DNA of 64,000 nt from Tyto alba (taxonomy: Eukaryota; Chordata; Aves; Strigiformes; Tytonidae). This document shows positions 1 to 11,800 of this stretch, one piece after another. The notes under the pieces were generated by a model that was given only the letters and a program-made list of their open reading frames with translations, made no database searches and was not told the origin of the DNA. Where the stretch lies: contig NW_024881295.1 in the NCBI RefSeq assembly GCF_018691265.1, positions 21,752,243 through 21,816,242 of the forward strand, in the 5' to 3' direction. Both the position numbers and the translations under genes were made by a program. How positions within the stretch are numbered: position 1 is the first letter of the stretch; each line of letters starts with the position of its first letter.

Positions 1-479
1 TGAGCTGTTCTCCTTCCCCAGCCCCAGTTTTCCAGCAGCGGTGTTTTCCCTAGATGTTGCTTCAGGGACCGGGCACGGGCAGCAGCTCTGGGCTACGGGG
101 CAAGGAGCAATGTGGAGTGGAGAGGAGGGGGACTGGAGGTCTGCCGCGGCATGGGGCTCACCCCAGAGACACCAGAGTGGAATCAAACCCTCCGTGGCCA
201 GCCCCGGGTGAGGAGAGCCGAAGCCCACCTCCCCAGTGGTCCTCCTAACACAGCCACCCTGCGAGGGCTCACGTCCATCTTAGCCAGAAAGGAAGAAGCA
301 GCTACCTCCATAACAGCAAAAGGGAAAAGCAACATCAAAAAAAAAAAACAAAAAACCTTCTCCCATCCTCAAATGTTCCCGCCTTTTGTTCTACAGGCTG
401 CCCCCAGCCAGGGCTGCAGCATGGCCAGGTCATGCCGTGCGCGAGGAGCCGCGCGAGGCAAAACCAGGTTGGTACCTAC
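1..479. other. ATP6V0A4 intron (left edge)
   Basis: No conserved subunit-a coding stretch can be read on the minus strand. A short A-run sits near 339-350. The open frames here are GC-driven and match nothing recognised. Confidence 0.7.
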
Positions 480-606
480 TGTCACAGGGTCTTCCAGGGG
501 GGTGTCCATCTCGGTGTACCTCAGGTAGATGTTTCCCCTGCAGGCTCGCCACAGTAAACGCTCAAAGGCTATCATCCTTTCCCTCTTTATTACCCCTGCT
601 GTGAAT
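480..606 (-). CDS. ATP6V0A4: ATP6V0A4 coding exon 6, last exon in window
   Basis: Encodes [18 protein letters not shown], then [18 protein letters not shown] and LEDPVT. The first base completes the Gly codon of the previous exon. The acceptor is ctgctcag; the donor gtaggt follows the Thr codon (phase 0). The next family exon, expected to begin near the FIIFYQG motif, was not found in 1-479. Confidence 0.93.
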
Positions 607-3600
607 CTGAGCAGAGTGAAAAGGTAAGTTACAATCCCATTCTAAGTCTCTTAGGACCTGTAACACGCATGATTTTACCATCTCTTGTTTTCTAGTCCGT
701 GATGGCCAGGGCTCTTCTGCTGCTGTGGGCACTTCTAGGAAAGATCTCCTTGCTCAAGCCTGGCTCTTCTCTCAATGTACTGATTTTATTCTGTTGTTCT
801 TTCTTTAAAAGATTCTAAGTCCTCTCCAGATCAACAGGAAAAGGAGAAGGGACAATTCTGGCTAGACATGGGGGAACGGAGAGATGCTTAGAGTCACATG
901 AACAGAGAGTGCCTGAATGACAGAGTTTCTCTGTAGAAATTTTAAAGTGGTGGTTTATCTTTGCTACCTCCTGTTTTCCTTTTCCCAGACAGCCCCAGAC
1001 TGCACCTTTGAAGTGCAGCATGATGCGCTGGTATACACCCACCAGGGCAGGCCCTCTGCAGGCATGTGCTTTGCCCAGAAAAGAGCTGAACAGGATTTCA
1101 GAAATACCAGCATGAGCAGCTAAAAACACCAGCCTGGAAGAACACCGTCAACGAGTTTCACCACACCTAGGTGACGCTGACACAAGGGAAAGCTGTTTGA
1201 GTCTATTTTGTCCGCTGAATTACCATCACCAATACGCACAGTGGTGTTTCTACTCCCCCAGCTCTCACCCTCTGTGCCACTTCCTATTGCAGTCAAAGCC
1301 CAGGACAAGAAATTCCATGGCTTTTTGCTGTGGTTAGACACCCATGCCAGAGGACCGGGATGGCAGCCAGCTGCCCAAGTCCAGAAGCCACAGGTGAGAT
1401 GCTGTAAGATAACAATTTTCAGTCAATACCTACTAAGGGGTCACTGGAATTGGTGTGGCCTGGAAGTAAAAGTCCATTAGTCCCACTGACCCATAACCTG
1501 AGCATAGTTTTGACGACAACTTCAGAGGCCAGTCACTCTTCTGTCTCTGTTAAACAGCTATGCTGAAGAGGCCAGTGAGCAACGTCTGCTACGTAGCTGA
1601 AGGAAGCGTACGAGTGCCACAGCTACAGCAGTGCAGGAGGGAAGCCTGGCCAAGCTGGGGCCATCACCAATACACACCCCAGTTTGGCAGCTGCAGCGGC
1701 AGGAGTGCTTCTCAGCTCCAGCAGTCCAGATGTGTCTTCACTGAAGAAATCATCGGGCAGATTAGTTTCTGCCTGGAAAACGTTAGTGTTAAAAAAGTAT
1801 TCAGCATTTGCCAGTTTGAAAACTATTTTCAGCTTTTTCTCCTGACATTTTTTTCCCCCTCAAAAGTAGCTTTCCAAAGAGATTTAGACCAAAGGGGAAA
1901 AAAAAAAAAATAAAAGAAGAAAAAAGGTAAACAATATCTTAGCAACTGAAAAGCATACATGCCATTTCCAAAGAGATCTGGGCATCAACTTCTTGAGCCC
2001 CATTGACTCAGAGCAAAACAGACTCCGAAGTGACCGAGGTGCTTTTGCAAACATCTTACTGACTTGTGGTAAATACTGCTGGGCCAGTACCAGCAACACA
2101 CATCAAATGAAAATATCAATATTTTTAGGAACCTTCCACACCTCTGTCAGAAGAGCAGAGGCTTCTCACCTCAAAGAAGTCCTGGGTTTTCTTCAGCAGA
2201 TGTTTTAGTTCTGTCAGTTCAAGGAAGTTCTGCTTCAGCGTTTGCTGGTTCTGGTTGGCTTCCAGCAACTCAGCTTCAAGTTTCTCCAGCACCGTCTGTT
2301 TGGGGTCCAAGCACATCCAGAAAAACTCTGAAGCAGACCAGTGGCACTTTACCAAATCTCAAACAATAGACGGCTGGTTTTTTAAAGGGGGAACACAGAA
2401 ACATTCAACGGACGCTTCAGTGAACTCCGAGTTTGCAGGAAGATAGTCATCAACGCCAATGCCTCATCTTCCCATTGTCACAAGCCCCACTGGGTGCTCC
2501 GTCCTCTTCTGGCATGAGAGTTCTGACTCGCCCGGCCAAAGCACAGGCAGGTAAGTGGGTGTGTGATGGAGGGGTCTCATCCTGCCTTGGCCCCTCCGTG
2601 CTTCCCGCAGGACATCCCAGGCCCCGGGTAGACTGGCTGTCAGCCTACTGACTGCAAAAGCAGCCTACAACATGGCCTGTAGCTTAGGTTCAGTAGCCAT
2701 AGGCCAAAAAAATAAGTGAGGATGTGAGTCCAGGAACACACCAGGCAACCACCTTGCTCATGAAGCTGAAGCTTTTGGAAAGCACCATTTTTCTTCCTGG
2801 TTACCTAGGTGTGCAGCATTTTAAAATTACCCTGTCGGTAGGCTTAGCATCTATCTGGGCTGGAATAAAGCACCCCTTGCACATCCAAAAGCAAGGCACA
2901 GATATTTGTGTCAGGCCTCAGTATTACCATATCACAGCCATACTCCCACCAGAACAGACAGCCCTGGGGTTTTTATGCAGTGAAGCTGGCTCTAACATCA
3001 GCTCTCCTGGTGAACCACCAAAACTCTTCTTATTCTCTCCCACAGCATGACGGGGGCATTCTGTGACAGTGAGCCCTTTCTGTTTGCGTGTGGGAGCAGA
3101 GGGATGGTTCACGGGGGGTGGTGAAAAGCCTAGGCTCCTTTAGGAACCTGCCGTAAGACCAGCTTTAACCCAAGTGCTGGGGCAGTGACTCGGGGAGCAC
3201 CTCCACGGGCAGGGAGAGCTGTGCCAGCCCCAGCTTCTGGGTCCTTCCTTGCAGGGGAGGGCTGTATGGAGCACATCGCACAGACATCCCAGCGCACGTC
3301 CCCTTCTCTCTCTCCTTGGCCCACTCCCAATTCTGTACCTCCATATCAATCATTTCCCGAGGCAGGGGCGTCTCTGGGTACTTTTCTGGTTTGACTGTCT
3401 CGACATTGTCTTCCATCTCATTTTCCAGGAAACCTGCAAAGAAAGGACACAGAAGTCTCCATGCAGGGTCAGCCCTGCTCCATCATCGTGGTCACCAGCT
3501 GCCGCTAAAAAAAAAAAACCCAAACCAACCCCTGCAAGCTCAGGTTTCACTCCTCTGCTCTAGCACCTGCAAGTGCTGTCACAGTGGCTGTGGTGGGCAC

Positions 3601-4742
3601 CAGTGTCGCGGTGGTGGGAGTGCAGAGCCCACGGGACACACGTCCAGGGGACGGCAGGTGCCCCAAGCTCTGCTGCTTGGGTTTTAAGGATTTGTCCCCA
3701 GGCTGAAGCCCTTGGCCACAGGGAGCACGTGCAAACAGCTGGTGTAAGAGCCAGGTTATCTGGATTAGCCTCCTGCCCAGCTCCAGTTTTATCTTGTGAT
3801 TTTATATAAGCTAATTAACCTCCTTTCAGTTCGGTTAACCATTTCCAAAACAGGGGCAACAATTTATTGCCCATATGGGGGTGAAGTGGTAATTAGCTGA
3901 TGCATGCAAAACATTTCCAGGGGCTCAGATGAAAACATCACCCTTTTGCCACTAATTCCGGCCCACAGTGTGAGAGCACTTAACAAAGAAATAAATCCCA
4001 CACCACCAGCTGGCAGAAAGCCATCTGACAAGCATTTACTTACGCAGGATCCTCTCCAAGGATTCGCACCTTCTCACTTCATTCACAAACTTTCTCTGGA
4101 AGCTGTTGACGTTCACGTTTAGCTAAAAGCAGGAGGGAAAACAAGCCTGGGGCGGGAGGCGGCACACCGCCGCGCTTATTTTTAACCTCAGCAGAGCACG
4201 AACAACTTTGGTGCGGACGGCCAACGCCGCTGCATCTTGCAGGCTGCTATGGCAGGGCAACACCGTGGGTTTCCCCGCGGCCAAGGACATCGTGGCCCTC
4301 TACTAGGCTGGTTTCCACCCAGCCTTGCTGTGACAGCAGGAGTCACGGCTGGGCTCTCGTGGAGAGACCCCCTGTTTTCTGGCGGTGGAAGGAATCGTCC
4401 TGTCCTAGGGCTGTGCAGAGGGTGTGCAGAGTCCTGGCTGGGGACCCAGGGGTGGGTCGGGTCTCAGCACGGGGACCAGCTTTCAGCTCGGCTTCGTCAA
4501 GTCCTGCTCTGGCCATGGGCTCGTTGGCCGCCCTGTGGGTGCCCCTTCCCCGGGTGCTCCGAGGGAAGGTCAAGGCGCGCCCCGGGGCGCGTCTCCCGCA
4601 GCTCAGCATAGCGGGCACTACTCACATCTCTGAACTGGACCAGACCCAGCTCCCCCAGCTCAGCCACGCAGCAGTAGGCAGCCTCAACCTGCAGGAAGAG
4701 CTGCATCAGGCTCATCTCCTCGCTCCGGAAGACCGAGGCCAT
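480..4742 (-). CDS. ATP6V0A4: V-type H+-ATPase 116 kDa subunit a4, N-terminal coding exons (partial gene)
   Basis: Subunit a of the membrane V0 sector of the vacuolar proton pump; a4 is the isoform of acid-secreting epithelia. Six minus-strand exons (4626-4742, 4044-4122, 3339-3433, 2170-2295, 1678-1772, 480-606) join in phase to give 213 residues, the start of the cytoplasmic N-terminal domain (V_ATPase_I family). Diagnostic stretches are [18 protein letters not shown] at the start, the [19 protein letters not shown] coiled-coil-like segment, and [12 protein letters not shown] followed by LEDPVT. The start codon has G at -3 and G at +4. The a1, a2 and a4 paralogues are close. The a4 call rests on the [15 protein letters not shown] wording and on the neighbour TMEM213, which adjoins ATP6V0A4 in mammals. 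The membrane half, about 630 residues in the family, lies beyond the left edge. No frameshift or stop interrupts the six exons. Confidence 0.93.
607..1677. other. ATP6V0A4 intron
   Basis: Bounded by the gtgtgt donor at the 1677 side and the ctgctcag acceptor at the 607 side, read on the minus strand. No repeats or other exons were recognised. Confidence 0.75.
1678..1772 (-). CDS. ATP6V0A4: ATP6V0A4 coding exon 5 with an alanine run
   Basis: Encodes [20 protein letters not shown], then [11 protein letters not shown] and two bases of a Gly codon. The acceptor is ttttccag. The donor must be GG|gtgtgt to keep the frame, a weaker donor than its neighbours. Human a4 has a non-repetitive VPAYMTGKLG here (from memory), so the five alanines are a lineage difference in a variable region. 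Confidence 0.85.
2170..2295 (-). CDS. ATP6V0A4: ATP6V0A4 coding exon 4 (coiled-coil segment)
   Basis: Encodes 42 residues: [18 protein letters not shown], then [20 protein letters not shown] and DFFE. Spaced Leu residues suggest the helical hairpin of the cytoplasmic domain. The acceptor is aaacag, the donor gtgaga; phase 0 to 0. Confidence 0.94.
2296..3338. other. ATP6V0A4 intron
   Basis: Intron between the [10 protein letters not shown] exon and the coiled-coil exon. No other coding or repeat signal was seen. The shorter introns at 1773-2169, 3434-4043 and 4123-4625 likewise hold nothing recognised, apart from A-runs near 1900-1925 and 3508-3520. Confidence 0.75.
3339..3433 (-). CDS. ATP6V0A4: ATP6V0A4 coding exon 3 (isoform-variable loop)
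   Basis: Encodes [18 protein letters not shown] followed by [13 protein letters not shown]. The acceptor is tttgcag and the donor gtacag; the exon is 95 bp, phase 1 to 0. The middle is a variable part of subunit a, while PLPREMI is conserved across isoforms. Confidence 0.9.
4044..4122 (-). CDS. ATP6V0A4: ATP6V0A4 coding exon 2 ([13 protein letters not shown])
   Basis: Encodes [18 protein letters not shown] and CESLERIL, a stretch nearly invariant in subunit a. The acceptor is ttttag, the donor gtaagt; the exon leaves one base (phase 1) that completes an Arg codon with the next exon. Confidence 0.93.
4626..4742 (-). CDS. ATP6V0A4: ATP6V0A4 coding exon with start codon
   Basis: Encodes residues 1-39, ending in ELGLVQFRD. 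The ATG is the complement of 4740-4742. The donor is gtgagt directly after the Asp codon (phase 0). A plausible acceptor, a pyrimidine stretch ending in cag, lies at 4818-4819, so about 75 bases of 5' UTR may belong to this exon. The true 5' UTR exon or exons upstream were not identified. Confidence 0.93.
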
Positions 4743-6379
4743 CTCGCCTGCCTTCCTCCGACCTGGGCGTCCGCGGGGGCCTTCCACACTCTTCCTCGCC
4801 CAGGGAGGTGCCAAGCGCTGCAGGAACGTTGGGATCACTGAGTCAGAGTGCTGGAAGCTAACCCAGGGCTGCCCGCCACGTCCTTTGAAGGGTTTCTTCA
4901 CCCCTTAAAAGCCTCCTTGAACCCCCACAAGGCGTCATCCCACCCGAGCAGTGATAGATGCTACGGGGTGTGTGTGACACGGGGGGGAGAGGGGAGCCAC
5001 TGCTCCCCTAGGGCAGGCGATGAGCAAATACCTGCCCTGTCCTCTGCTGGACCAAAGACACTTCAGACCACTGTGCTCAGGCCTTTCTTTGGATTTTGGA
5101 TGCTGAGGTTGCAAAGGACTCAATTTCTCTTTGTCTTCCACACCACAGAGAAGAAAAATCATTAATTTCCCCTTGTAATTAGACGGGTGAAAGAGACCTG
5201 GCTGGTTTTTATCACTTTTCATCGGTAGTGTGAGCACAACATTGCAAACACATCTGCTGCATGTTTTCTGGGGATAGGGAGAAGATGAGAATATTTTATT
5301 TAAATTATAACAAACCTGAGGATTTAAAAAAGCATTTTCTCCCCATAAAGGACTCTTTTCAAAATGAGATACGTGAAATATCACGCATTTCACAGAAGTC
5401 CCTTTTGTCTATATGCTGCTTATTATTTACTTTGAGTAACCTGAACATACAAATTGCCTTTAGTTGTTAGTGCACAAAATTAACTGATTGGCATGCACAA
5501 ACACAGTAATTTTTCTTTCTCAGAGAAAAACATGCAAGTAGACACACTTCCTGCATGCATTTAATTTTGTATCCAGCCCACATTTTATAAATAGCAAAAC
5601 AAAATCTCTTTAGAACCTCACTTCTACTTGTTGGCAGGGATGAGAAGTCAATTGTCCTTAACCCTCCCTCTCTCCACGAACCTTGTCTTGCAAGACTTTT
5701 AAACATGTGGATTCTAATAATTTCCTTTATAACATATGAAAGACTTCTTAAATGGGAAGCACTTTGCAAGATATTAAAGGCTCATTTAACAGGAGCACCA
5801 CAGACACAAGTCTGCATTTGCTCAATTGTCCTCTGAGTTTTCCTTGTCTTACTCTCTGTACCTATTTACTAACTGGTTTAAGATGTTGAAAATATAATAT
5901 ATGATAACTAATAGCTTGTTAAAAAGCCCCATGTCATGTGCCAGCTCCAGTGGGTTGAGTAAGAATATAATCTTTGAAGTTGGTTGGGTTTTTTTTTAGC
6001 AAACTATATTTTTCACAGGAAAAAAATATAAAATCTGCAAGAGACTCCCTCTACTCATGCAAGAAAGTAAAAAAATTCCCTACTCTGATTTTCAAAAAGT
6101 TTAAAAGATCATCAAAATGTCCCATCCTTAGTCTGAAAAGTGTGAAGAGACTGTAATTTAAAGCTGTTTGTATTTCTAAACTTTCAGTTAATTCCATAAA
6201 AAAATGTTAAAACCTTTTAATTAAAAGAACAAAACTCAGATTAAATAATCAGAAATATCTTAGCTAAACTGCTTCAAACCATCCAAACCCAGGCTTTTAC
6301 TTTTCCTCAACAACCAGTCAGCGAAAAGCCCCGAAGGCTCACTTTCATCCTGATTAGGAATGAGAGAAAAATGAAAAAG
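4743..6379. other. 5' flank of ATP6V0A4, turning AT-rich
   Basis: Positions 4743-4817 may be 5' UTR of the start-codon exon. Beyond about 5.15 kb the sequence is AT-rich, with several short A- and T-runs and no recognisable exon or mobile element. Confidence 0.5.
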
Positions 6380-8820
6380 AAAATGAGCAACCCCTTTCCA
6401 GCCAGGCAACCCTTCCCAGCTCCGCTCGGAGGAAGGCAGAGTGCTCGCCCTTCGTCCAGCCCTGCAGAGCCAGAGCCTTGCCCACGGGCGATGCTGCCAG
6501 CCATGCCCCTAGCACCCCCTCGCCGCCCCCACCCCATTTCTATTTTTTTTTTTTTTTGCTTTGCAAAAGAACGGTTAATTGAGGAAGCACTCCCCCTTCC
6601 CCCGATTGCTATTTTCCCGCAGCGTCGCGCCGCATTAAAACACAATAAAACACGGGGGGGTGGGGGGGGTTTGGGAGGGGGTGAACCGGGGTGCTGGGAG
6701 CTGCTTTGGAGAAGGGTCGCTGGGCTTTACCTGGCAGGTGCCGCGCTCCCTTCCAGCAGCCCGTCTCCCCGGGGAAGGGGCGAGCTCTCCCCCCGGCTGC
6801 CGGCTGTCCCGTCGGGCGACGACAGCGGGGCCGAGCTTTGGCAACTGCCCTGCCTCGCACGGGGCGCAGCAAACTTTTTCTTTGGAGGTCAGAACTGGTC
6901 CGGACCAGAGGAGGGAAAGCCTTCCTCTCGTGAGACAGCTCCCACCCCCGGGCGGTGTGGACCCAGAGCTTTCTGGCTCGGTCGCAACGGCAAAACGCGA
7001 GCCGTGTTTGTGGCAGCGGGCGGCTTGTTGAGGCGAATAACAGGTGGGGGGCACGCCGGCCCACACCGCCCCGGCCACCCAGAAACGAGCGAGAACCTTT
7101 GGGACCTGCCGCCCGCGGAGAGCCATAAACCCACCCAAACTCATTGGGATGGAGGGTCAGCCGCCGGGGAGGTGGGAAACTCCCGCGCTGGTTTTCCCTT
7201 GCTGAGGGCAGCCTGCGAACGGACGGGGGGGACGAATGATTTTCCTGCAGCGGGGGGCCGGGCAGAGCTACAGGGACAAGAGAGGGCTGGGAGGGCAGGG
7301 GCTCCGTCAGCGCCGCGCAGCCGGCCAGGGAACTTGATCCTCACCCCTTGAAACAGCAAATGCTGGCGGGGGGGGGACAGTGGCTTTAGAGGCTTTCTCT
7401 CACTAAAGCAAGGGCTCCAGAGAGAACTAAAACCGACGGCTTAGCTCCCACCATGCTCAGGGGAGGCAGGGTTTCATCCTCTAAAATAAAGCTGGCTGCC
7501 TCGCCATTAAATCTGCCACACGTTAAGTTTTACCTCAAAAGAAGAGTTGATGAAAATGCATGGCTGTATGTAAATCGTAAAGTACCTCTTAAAGAAATGC
7601 TTTCTCAGACCTGTTTTTTTTTTTTTTTTTGCGGAGGTACCCAGCAACCCTGAGCCAACAAACCGAAGGGTAGGGCTTGTCCGGGGGAACCACGCGGGCA
7701 GGTGAGTCAGCAGGGAGCTTCCCAGCACTGAGGTTTTTCCCCTCAAACGCAACCAAGAGCGGCCCCGCTTCGTGAGGTCAGCCAGTGCGGGAGGGCTCCC
7801 GCCGCTTTCTGAAATCCAGCCGCCCCAAGCTGCGCAACCCAAAAAAGGAGTCATTAAAAATGATAAGGTAATTTCGACGGGTAGGCCTAAAACGTTCATT
7901 TTGTTCAGCCGCTGCCCGGCTGAGCCGGCCGCAGGGCTCCCTGGCCTCCCACCTGCTTCGGCTGCACCGCCGTGGCCAGCCCTGCTCCCCCCGTCCGTGC
8001 TACCAAAGAAAGGGAGTACAGGCTGATGAAAGTCGGCACTTTCTGATGGGAAATTGGAAATTCTCTTGGTAAGGCAGAAGTGAAGTCCTTGCCCTTGACC
8101 GCACGTCCACCGTGCGGGGCTGTGGAGGAGCTGGCGTGGGAAGGGAAGGACCTTCCCTTCCAGCACACGCTGTAATGCTAAATAAGAGGAGTCGTCATTC
8201 AGTTCTCAGCTGACGTATACAGACACCACAAAATTAAGCAGTTTCTCAGGCTACACGCCCCACATCTGCCCCCCGCAGCGCAATCTTCACCCCGGCGAAG
8301 CTGTTGCGTTCGGTTGCTGGCGCTAGGGTTTGCTTCTGTCCTGCCCCTATCCCGCTCTTAGTCAGCCCCACGCTTACACTCAGCTACTCCCTGACGAGCT
8401 GTTGGGGTGGGGGAGAGCAGGAAGGGCCCCCAGCGCACACTTTGTCGCCGAAGCAAGCCACGCTACGCCGGCCACCCCCTCCTGCCAGCCGAGGAGCGAG
8501 CGGCCGCGGAGCGCGGGGAGAAAGCCATCCCTCCTGCTCTTCCCTGCCCCCCTTCCCGGGCAGAGGCGAGAAGCAGAATGCACATCTCTTATTTCATGCC
8601 TCTGGCCCGCGGAAGGAAGAACGTTATTTTGTGATGACCTTATTCCTAAAGATCTGGCGAGGAGGCGCCGTCGGGAGGAGCCCCTTCAGCGGGCTCGTCG
8701 GCGCCGGCAGCCCTGGGCCACCCGCCCGGCGGGTCTTGGGCTCCCTGGCTGGGGTGTCCGGAGGGACAGCGGGGGGTCACAGCAGGGCCACAGCCTCAAC
8801 AGTTGTCTAATAGCAACCCC
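6380..8820. promoter_or_regulatory. CpG-rich region between the divergent ATP6V0A4 and TMEM213 genes
   Basis: A GC-rich, CpG-dense stretch sits between AT-rich flanks, with long G-runs at 6653-6685 and 7367-7377. Long frames open on both strands here are what CpG-rich DNA gives by chance; none resembles a known protein. Splice-donor-like sites occur on both strands: minus cag|gtaaag near 6731 and plus gcag|gtgagt near 7700. Untranslated first exons could therefore start here in both directions. The region lies about 1.6 kb upstream of the ATP6V0A4 start codon and about 4 kb upstream of the TMEM213 start codon. Promoter function is inferred from composition and position only. Confidence 0.5.
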
Positions 8821-11800
8821 AGCTTGGCCTGGAAAACACAAAGGGCACGGTTGTGGAGTTTTTCGGGATGCTAGACCCGTTTTCTTCTGTGTAACAGAAG
8901 GAAGACTCTCTTTCCCCTTATTTCATTTTAAGAGTAAAACCCTTGTGGTTTTGATTTTATTTTTTTTCCTCTGTTTGCCTAGTTTTAAAACTCAGATTCC
9001 CTGTTCATGGGTAGCTTTTTCTTAGATTGCTATTTCTCATATCAGTGAAGATACCAAACAAAACACCCCCCTTCCTGATGGACACATTATTGGCATCAAG
9101 CTTAAGGTTTTGAGCTTCTTAAAGGCATTTTGAGGGCTTTATAAAGGCCCTGAAGCTTTTTTTGAGCTTTATGAAGGCCAGCTGAGAGGCAGCCCACCCC
9201 GCAATACAAAGACAGGGGTCTGCTAACAGGCAGACCTGCCCTCCCAACAGTCGCCTGTTCTAGAGCTGCGCTTGGGGATTCCGTGACCTCCAAAAAAAAT
9301 GCGGGAGAGAGCGTCACCCCCGCGGTGTCACCAACAGCACAGACCACCTAGCATCCCCCTTGGTGTTTAGCACCATGACCTCACAGGCTCTGAATAATAA
9401 CTTGTGAGCCCGTGCGAGTAATAACTGGGAATTGGCAGCTAATCCCCGTGCGCCCACAGGCAGAGATGCGGGGGGTCCCAAGCACGCAGCCCCTCCAGCC
9501 AGGCTGTCTCCCCTTTCAGCAGCCCGGGGAAGTTCCCGGCAGCTCTGGGACAAGTATCTCAGCTACAGTCACTCCACGCTCAGCTCCACCACGCAGAAGG
9601 TTTTGTGTGATTATATGAGAGGTTAACGGTCGAGCTCTCTTTCACCAAAGCAGCTAAGCAGAGCAGCACCTCAGGTACACTGAAATGAGAGCAGGGATGT
9701 AGTTAACCCAACCTCAAGTGTCGTACGGAAAAAAAAGCGTTTGTCCTCTTATTACTGATATGCCCAGAGATGATGCACCTGTCTGCTATGCTCCTGTGGG
9801 TTGTGTGTTTTGCCCTGAGTTAAATACTGTGCCGTGGCTCAGCTGCCAGCATGCTGGTCACCGCTGGGATGGAACAGGATCGCAGCAGCAATCGGTTTTC
9901 ATTTGGAATTAAAAATACAAACAAGTTGCCTATGTAAACAGAAAACGTATATATACAGAGTGAGTGTGTACGTGGGTGATAAAGGTAATAACTTTCTGAG
10001 AGCCACACCTGGTGGTGGTATGTCAAGGGTAATACCTTAGGTCAGCAGAGAACTTTAACTGTGAAGCTCTCTGGGGCACAAAATATACCAAACAGTAGGT
10101 ATTGCCTCCTTCATAATCACCAGGAAAAGCTGACCAGCAGCCCTAGACACTGTGGAAGAGTCTCCAAGGGGAGGAGTGGGGAAGTTGCTAATTTTAGAGC
10201 AAACAGAGTCCCACCTTGAGAACTTCATGGAAAGGGGAGCCCCAGGAAAGGAAGCCCCTGTCTCTGCTGGTACCACAGTCGTGCCTCGTGTGCCAGGGCA
10301 CCCCACGGAGACAGGCATGGAGTTCAGACAGTGCCTAGGAACCAAGCTAGGGAAGGCTTTGGAGAGTCTTATTGCTCTTCGGGCAGCCACGGCACTGAAA
10401 TATGAACGTGTTACAAAGAAGAAATGAAACAAATCCAAGTCTGCATCCGGAGATGATTTTATAGGGCTCCCATTGTGTCCGAACTTATCAAGCAAAGCCT
10501 TCATCTCCAATCCGGTCCAAAAATCACTGAAGCCAAGCACAGCCTGTTCACTGCTTCAGGAGGCTTCGGAGCGAGCTCTTTCTGAACCACAGAGGGAGCA
10601 CATTTTGGAAAGGAAAAGAAATACATTATGTTAATTGTGCAAAACATTTTCAGAATCCCTTAGAAATGTGCACATTTACCTGCAAGCTGACAAAAAGAAT
10701 TGAGGTAATAGTTAAAATCCAAATGAGACCGCATTACATATTAATCATTCGCGCAATAGCAGAGTTGTTTTGCCTTTTAATTTCCCCTCAAACATTTTGT
10801 GCTGCACAGAACACGTTTGCACTCATTATTTTTGCAAAATTAACTGCCAGGTCAACTTCCAGCAGGAATCACAGATGAGAAATTCAGGAGGGAATGGTGA
10901 AGCTGGAATAAAGCAGAGAGCTTTTCCCCAGTAAAGAGCTGAGTTTTAGTTTTGATCCAGCAGAGCACGCAGATAAAAACAGAAATTAAAGACAACTGTC
11001 ACGAAAGGACTCAGACACTGAAACGAGGCAGCGGTGAGGATTATCCTACAGGTTAATTTCGAGAAACTCTGGGCGGTTGGAGCATTTCTCCGGCATCTCT
11101 CCTGCCGTGACTCGCATTTACGGAGGCCAAGAGCGGTGGCTGCTGGGGTCCTGCACCCAGCTGAGCACGGAACACCCCGGGCCACCCCTCGGGTGTCACC
11201 CCAAGGACGGGGCCACGCAGCCCCGCGGCAGCGGGAGGCGGCTGTCGGGGACCGGCTGGCACAGCCCGGGCTCCGCCAGCCCCGGCAGCATGTTGACATG
11301 AAAACAGGGAGACAAGGAGGGGAAAGGTGCCCGTTTCGGCTGCCCTGCCTGCCCTTTCTCCAGGGGAAACCTCTGGTTGCCCACGTCACGCTGCATCGTG
11401 GAACTACTGGCAGCTGGAGGGGAGCGGAGTGTTTTTGGGGAGGGTGGGGTGTGGACAGCAGGGAGGAGAAGTGGGTTCACCCCCTAAACACTAGGCAGGG
11501 CTAAGCCTGCGTGGGTTTTGCTCTTAAGCTTTTTTCGAAACAAAGGGAGACCAAACAAGTCTCCCAGTTTTGCACAGCAGCACCCCGTTGTATGCGGTTC
11601 CCCCCAGTTCATGTGGGAAGTCTATTACACCCCTCCCTGTGGATTCCAGCAGTGTGGAGGGAAAAAAAAAGAAAATTTTGAGATACTGTCTGTCCTACTA
11701 GGATTGCTGGCCCAGGTACCTTCCCCCTTGCCTCCCACGGGATGGCTGCAGAGCCCAAACAGGCACCAGACAGCTCCGTTCTCACATGAGCACCCGGAGC

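Noticed and set aside
369..479. Continuation of the ATP6V0A4 exon 6 frame past 480
   Set aside because: The gtaggt donor follows LEDPVT. The downstream residues ([12 protein letters not shown]) do not match the family, which continues with a KEEIQKN-like segment.
6371..8166. Long open frames (up to 326 codons) on both strands in the CpG-rich region
   Set aside because: GC-rich DNA lacks stop codons by chance. The frames overlap on both strands, are full of Pro/Arg/Gly/Ala and resemble no known family.
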